From NCBI GenBank assembly GCA_037447655.1, contig JBBHKE010002206.1, forward strand, positions 1 through 37,500: 37,500 nucleotides of DNA, read 5' to 3'. Shown piece after piece: positions 34,490 to 37,500 of the stretch. The notes beneath the pieces were generated by a model, which saw nothing but the letters and a program-made list of their open reading frames with translations, did not search any database and was not told the origin of the DNA. The position numbers and the translations under genes were made by a program. This DNA is from Zygnema cylindricum. Taxonomy: Eukaryota; Streptophyta; Zygnematophyceae; Zygnematales; Zygnemataceae. The number at the start of each line of letters is the position of its first letter. The stretch's first letter is position 1.

Positions 34490-35302
34490 GAGGAACTGTA
34501 CGGAAAATGTAAAAACTACGGTATATGTGAATTTCATTTTTGTTTACATGTATGGAATAGTACGGACGAAAGTTCATTAACGATTTTTACGATTTTTTCA
34601 AAACGTTCAATGCGTTCGTTATGTATAATTCGTCGCGACTGAATCATTCACACTAAAAGGTGTGAACAACTATGGTTTCATTATTGTGTACAAAGTTTAT
34701 TTTGTTTCGTGTGTTTTAATATTTCCGTACAAGACTTATAGTACTTCAGTTTAAAGAGGGTTCGCTTTAATTTGCGTCTAAATTCAATGTAACACTTATA
34801 CGACTAAATTTCAATTTCGCGGCTAAGTTAATATAAAACGTGCTCTCACCGTGGAGCTCACATAACGACAAAAAGCGACTGTCTGCAACACTTTTAATCA
34901 CATGTGGTTGCCGCAGTTTTGTTACCGTAAACGTTCGTCGACTGTGTGAATTGCTAACTTTATTGTGACGGTCGACGTTCGCAAGCGCGGCAAAAGTTTA
35001 AGCGGTTGAAACTATATTTTGAAAGTCAAAGTTGTCCAACTGATTGACTGTCAAATTTAAACTCAACGGTACTTTACTTGTACCAAAGTGTACTTCAAAC
35101 GTACATTTTTTGGCAAAATGACGTAAATGACTGTGCGCAACCAAAACAGTCACTGCCATGATCAATTCCCTAAGTAAAATTTATAGATGTCATTTTCGTA
35201 CGGATTTGGATTTTTTTTCCGAAATTACGTAGTATTCACTTGTTTCGTAAATATCGTGCGTCTCACACTGTACGGAAAATTGTAAGGACAAAAAAAAAGA
35301 CG

Positions 35303-35676
35303 CTGCTTCATTTGCGGGCGCATATTTTTTTTGTCCTCCTCTCCGTCTTCAGAAAAAAGCCGCCGTTGGAGACGCTAAAAATTTTGCCGCTCGTCGCTAG
35401 TTCGTTGCACTTTTCGGTTTTGCTTCATTTGCGCGCGCGTATTTTTATCTGAGCGGCGAGCCGTGGAATTTATGACGTCTCGCGCTCGTATTTTTATCTG
35501 AGTGGCGAGCGGCGAAATTTATGGCGTCTCCAACGGCAACTTCCTTTAGCCGTTTTGCTTCATTTGCTCGCGTGTATTTTCATTTGTCCTCCACTCCGTC
35601 TCCAAAAGGAATTTGCCGTTGGAGACGTGATAAATTCCGCCGCCTGCTGCTAGTTCGTTACACTTTTCGGTTTTTT
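35303..35676 (+). repeat. Degenerate GC-richer tandem repeat
   Basis: TTGCTTCATTTG...GTCCTCC...CTCCGTCT...CCGTTGGAGACG...CTAGTTCGTT.CACTTTTCGGTTTT occurs at about 35307-35420 and again at about 35556-35674. A related middle block between them repeats CGTATTTTTATCTGAG twice. It is the most CpG-rich patch of the intergenic region. Confidence 0.7.
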
Positions 35677-35764
35677 AGGGTATTGAATATTTAAAATTTT
35701 GAAATTTGAAAGTAAAAAAAAAGAATTTTATAAAATTTGAAATTGTTTTATGCGCACTACGTAG

Positions 35765-35842
35765 TATTCGTTAGTTTACTCCGTTTGTTTTATTCGTTAG
35801 TTTACTCCGTGCGTTTTATTCGTTAGTTTACTCCGTGCGTTT
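35765..35842 (+). repeat. 26-bp tandem repeat, three copies
   Basis: Copies at 35765-35790, 35791-35816 and 35817-35842, each beginning TATTCGTTAGTTTACTCCGT. The second and third are identical, and the first differs at two positions (TTGTTT for GCGTTT at its end). Confidence 0.92.
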
Positions 35843-35934
35843 TGTGCGCATAGGACATCTATGGTAAAATTAGTATGTTTTCTGCGAACGGATATGCTGT
35901 GCTAAAAATTTGAAAAAAATGGTTGAAAGTAGAA

Positions 35935-35959
35935 TGTGAATCGCTATTAGAGTTAACAA
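35935..35959 (+). repeat. Solo fragment of the CACCGCGAATCGC element end
   Basis: TGAATCGCTATTAGAGTTAA at 35937-35956 matches the left end of the 28264-28477 element with one internal difference. No partner repeat was found nearby, so it looks like a relic. Confidence 0.5.
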
Positions 35960-37371
35960 GAGAAAAGGTCAATTTTATGCAGACGAACCATAGTTCAAAA
36001 GTAGGCGTTTTTATGGTAGGCCTTTGGGAGGTGCACAAAATTTGGCACAAAACTCGCACAGAGTAAGCATACTGTATGTGTGTGCGTTGTGCACACTATT
36101 GTACAAACGTTCTAATCTGACTTATCATCATAGTACAGCGCACGCCGTCGGACGTTTTTTTTTAGCGAACTGACACGGCGTAGGATGACATTCCGCGGGA
36201 AAAAAAACCCGGAAAAAACAAAAAAAACGCGGACTTAAGTCTTATCCTAAGTTGTATTATGGGCTTTTCATGTGATCTTCTTAGATCGCTACTTTGATCA
36301 GCGACCATCCGATCGTCCAAATCTGACGGTATAAACTAAAAATACCTCAAAATTCACAGAAAAATATGTTTTTGTCCGAATGTTTATCGATCGATGTGCA
36401 ACTCAACCCTGTTACATTTTTTTTTCATTTTGCGACCAATACAATACGGGTCTTAAGGCCATATTGTATGTTTTGCATACAATAGGCATATTGTATGGGC
36501 CTACTTTCACCTACTTTTGAGCACACGAACTGCTTCGTACTAATCGAAATCCGACGGCTGCATTGTGCACAAAAACGACAAACAAAAAGGACAAAATCAC
36601 GTACACGAGGATGCGCACTGAGTCCAGATGAAAAAAAAACGGCTTTATTTGAAAGATTACTTTTGTCAACATCTACTCGGCGCTTCCTCTCATTTCAGCC
36701 GTACGCTCCTTGCATTTCATTGGCGAAGTCAATGGCATATCGTCAGCCGTCAGCCGACGAGACAAAATGGCAACATTTCAAAAGACAGCTGTTTGTGGAG
36801 ATTACAACCGTCAGATGTGTCGGAAAAGACAGATGTACGAATCATCTCTATCCGCATGTTGGCGCGCTGTCCATTGGTTGACACAGAGGCCACAGACTGT
36901 GCAGCGCAGTTTCGGATAAGCCAATGACGCGTCACTAACTCTCACGTCTCATGAAAAGAATTTCAACGACGTCAAAAAAATTCCATCGTTGACAAGATGT
37001 CGAGTTTTTGCCCTTGGACTTTTAATGTATATTAGGATATTATTCAGGCTTATGCATACCGTACACCACTCGTACAATATAACCACAAAGAACGCTCCAT
37101 AGCACCGACAACGCCTCGGTCCAGCTTCGGTACGGCAAGGATAGGCTAGCAACACAGAAAAAAATGGGCATCGCACTTCCACGCCCCGCAGAGCGCAGGC
37201 TGGCCGGCAGTTTGAAGTTGGAAGTTTGAACCGACTGTTGCGACTCGTATTCGGTTTTATTGCGAGACGTGACAGAAAAGGATTCGCGAGTGTTTTCTGA
37301 CGCGCATTTCCTCCGGGAGACGAATTGCAAAGGGATCTGCCTTCCGCGCAGACGACGGCCGGAGTGGTTCC
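35960..37371. promoter_or_regulatory. Region upstream of gene C
   Basis: 1.4 kb before the gene C ATG with no supported gene. It holds a hairpin at 36458-36487 (pairing of TATTGTATG with CATACAATA plus GCC with GGC), the CATTGGTT box at 36872-36879 and the block shared with gene B at 36911-36960. Gene C promoter and leader should lie in the right part. Confidence 0.45.
36911..36960 (+). promoter_or_regulatory. Block conserved upstream of genes B and C (copy C)
   Basis: Counterpart of 7245-7286, lying 444 bp before the gene C ATG. It carries CGCGTCACTA and TCACGTCTC at the same mutual spacing and CGGATA just upstream. The CATTGGTT box found upstream of gene B (7137-7144) recurs at 36872-36879. 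This supports homology of the two upstream regions. Confidence 0.55.
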
Positions 37372-37500
37372 ATGGACGACAGAGACCACTTCCGATGGAG
37401 ACGGAAGAAGGCTGTCTACTGGAATGCTGACGTGGCAGGATTGGAGGAGCTATGGCGTCACCTGCCGGCTCACCCAGCTTTTGTCGTTTTCGTGGTTTTT
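37372..37500 (+). CDS. Gene C: first exon of a second B-type receptor (runs off right edge)
   Basis: An open frame of 43 codons from the ATG at 37372 to the window end, starting MDDRDHFRWRRKKAVYW and ending [17 protein letters not shown]. Shared with gene B exon 1 are M-D, the basic run before KAVYW, then WRHLPAHP, then the VFVVF hydrophobic core, at the same spacing apart from a few residues. The sequence just before the ATG (GTGGTTCCATGGA) also resembles gene B (CTGGTTCTATGGA). No donor site is reached. By homology, malectin-like units and a kinase should follow downstream; that is inference. Same strand as gene B, about 10.85 kb after its stop. Confidence 0.82.
   Translation, partial: MDDRDHFRWRRKKAVYWNADVAGLEELWRHLPAHPAFVVFVVF

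Larger units (their letters stand above)
32655..35165. repeat. Large fold-back (inverted) repeat, about 2.5 kb
   Basis: The left arm is 32655-33017 plus 33967-34072, and the right arm is 34698-34804 plus 34808 to about 35165, reading inverted. A 50-base sample around 32935 against its partner near 34880 differs at about two positions. Landmarks in both arms are the GTGAGCTCCACGGTGAGAGC segment and TCATTTTGCCAAAAAATGTA. The left arm is interrupted by the 946-bp element at 33018-33963. The loop (34073-34697) holds a direct duplication. Without the insertion, the structure is about 1.57 kb and would give a long hairpin transcript if transcribed. Confidence 0.8.

Noticed and set aside
33432-34577. 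Minus-strand frames of 80-137 codons
   Set aside because: They fall inside the inserted TIR element and the fold-back loop, with repeated FRT/VRTF words from the direct duplication. No recognisable protein.
36495-37389. Several overlapping frames of 61-146 codons on both strands upstream of gene C
   Set aside because: All frames overlap one another without a domain or codon signal. The region is better read as gene C upstream sequence.
1-37500. tRNA, rRNA, CRISPR array or bacterial operon features
   Set aside because: No cloverleaf with conserved arms, rRNA-like sequence or regularly spaced repeats with unique spacers was seen. The coding style is eukaryotic.

Overview
The window looks like nuclear DNA of a streptophyte (green-plant lineage). 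Evidence is two long intron-rich genes with GT-AG introns, plant-type malectin-like ectodomains and RLK/Pelle-type kinases, and a repeat-filled intergenic stretch with small terminal-inverted-repeat elements. Sparse genes, long introns and malectin receptors without leucine-rich repeats make a charophyte alga (for example Chara) my best guess. That is inference, not identification.

Layout. Gene A lies on the minus strand from its ATG at 6069 and runs off the left edge. It encodes a signal peptide, one malectin-like ectodomain, a transmembrane helix and the first part of a kinase. Gene B lies on the plus strand at 7643-26518 and is complete in 33 exons, reconstructed here to 2,232 residues. 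It has a signal sequence, FIVE consecutive malectin-like units, one transmembrane helix and a complete RD-type kinase. A and B are divergent and share a 1.57 kb intergenic region. Gene C starts at 37372 on the plus strand; only its first 43 codons are in view, and they are clearly homologous to exon 1 of gene B. The locus is therefore a tandem cluster of malectin receptor kinases.

The key architectural observation is that each malectin-like unit is written by five exons with the same intron phases (1-0-0-0-0-1) and nearly the same exon lengths. Every unit has a total length divisible by three. The cassette is symmetric in phase 1, so whole units can be duplicated without breaking the frame. 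Gene A has one cassette and gene B has five, for six independent copies of the pattern.

The 10.8 kb between B and C (26519-37371) has no convincing gene. It holds two mariner-like inverted-repeat elements flanked by TA (27449-27999 and 28264-28477), a purine-rich tract (28780-29300), an imperfect inverted-repeat element (30730-31317) and two related elements with GGGTAYGTCCCCATGT ends and 3-bp target duplications (31633-32411 and 33018-33963). It also has a large fold-back repeat (about 32655-35165) and local tandem repeats (35303-35842). The 33018-33963 element sits in one arm of the fold-back, and the other arm keeps the empty insertion site.

By family knowledge, these receptors would sit in the plasma membrane with the malectin-like modules in the wall space, probably reading wall polysaccharides or secreted peptides, and signal through the cytoplasmic Ser/Thr kinase. 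Ligand and pathway cannot be read from the sequence. All exon boundaries were placed by eye from splice consensus, frame continuity and comparison among the copies.
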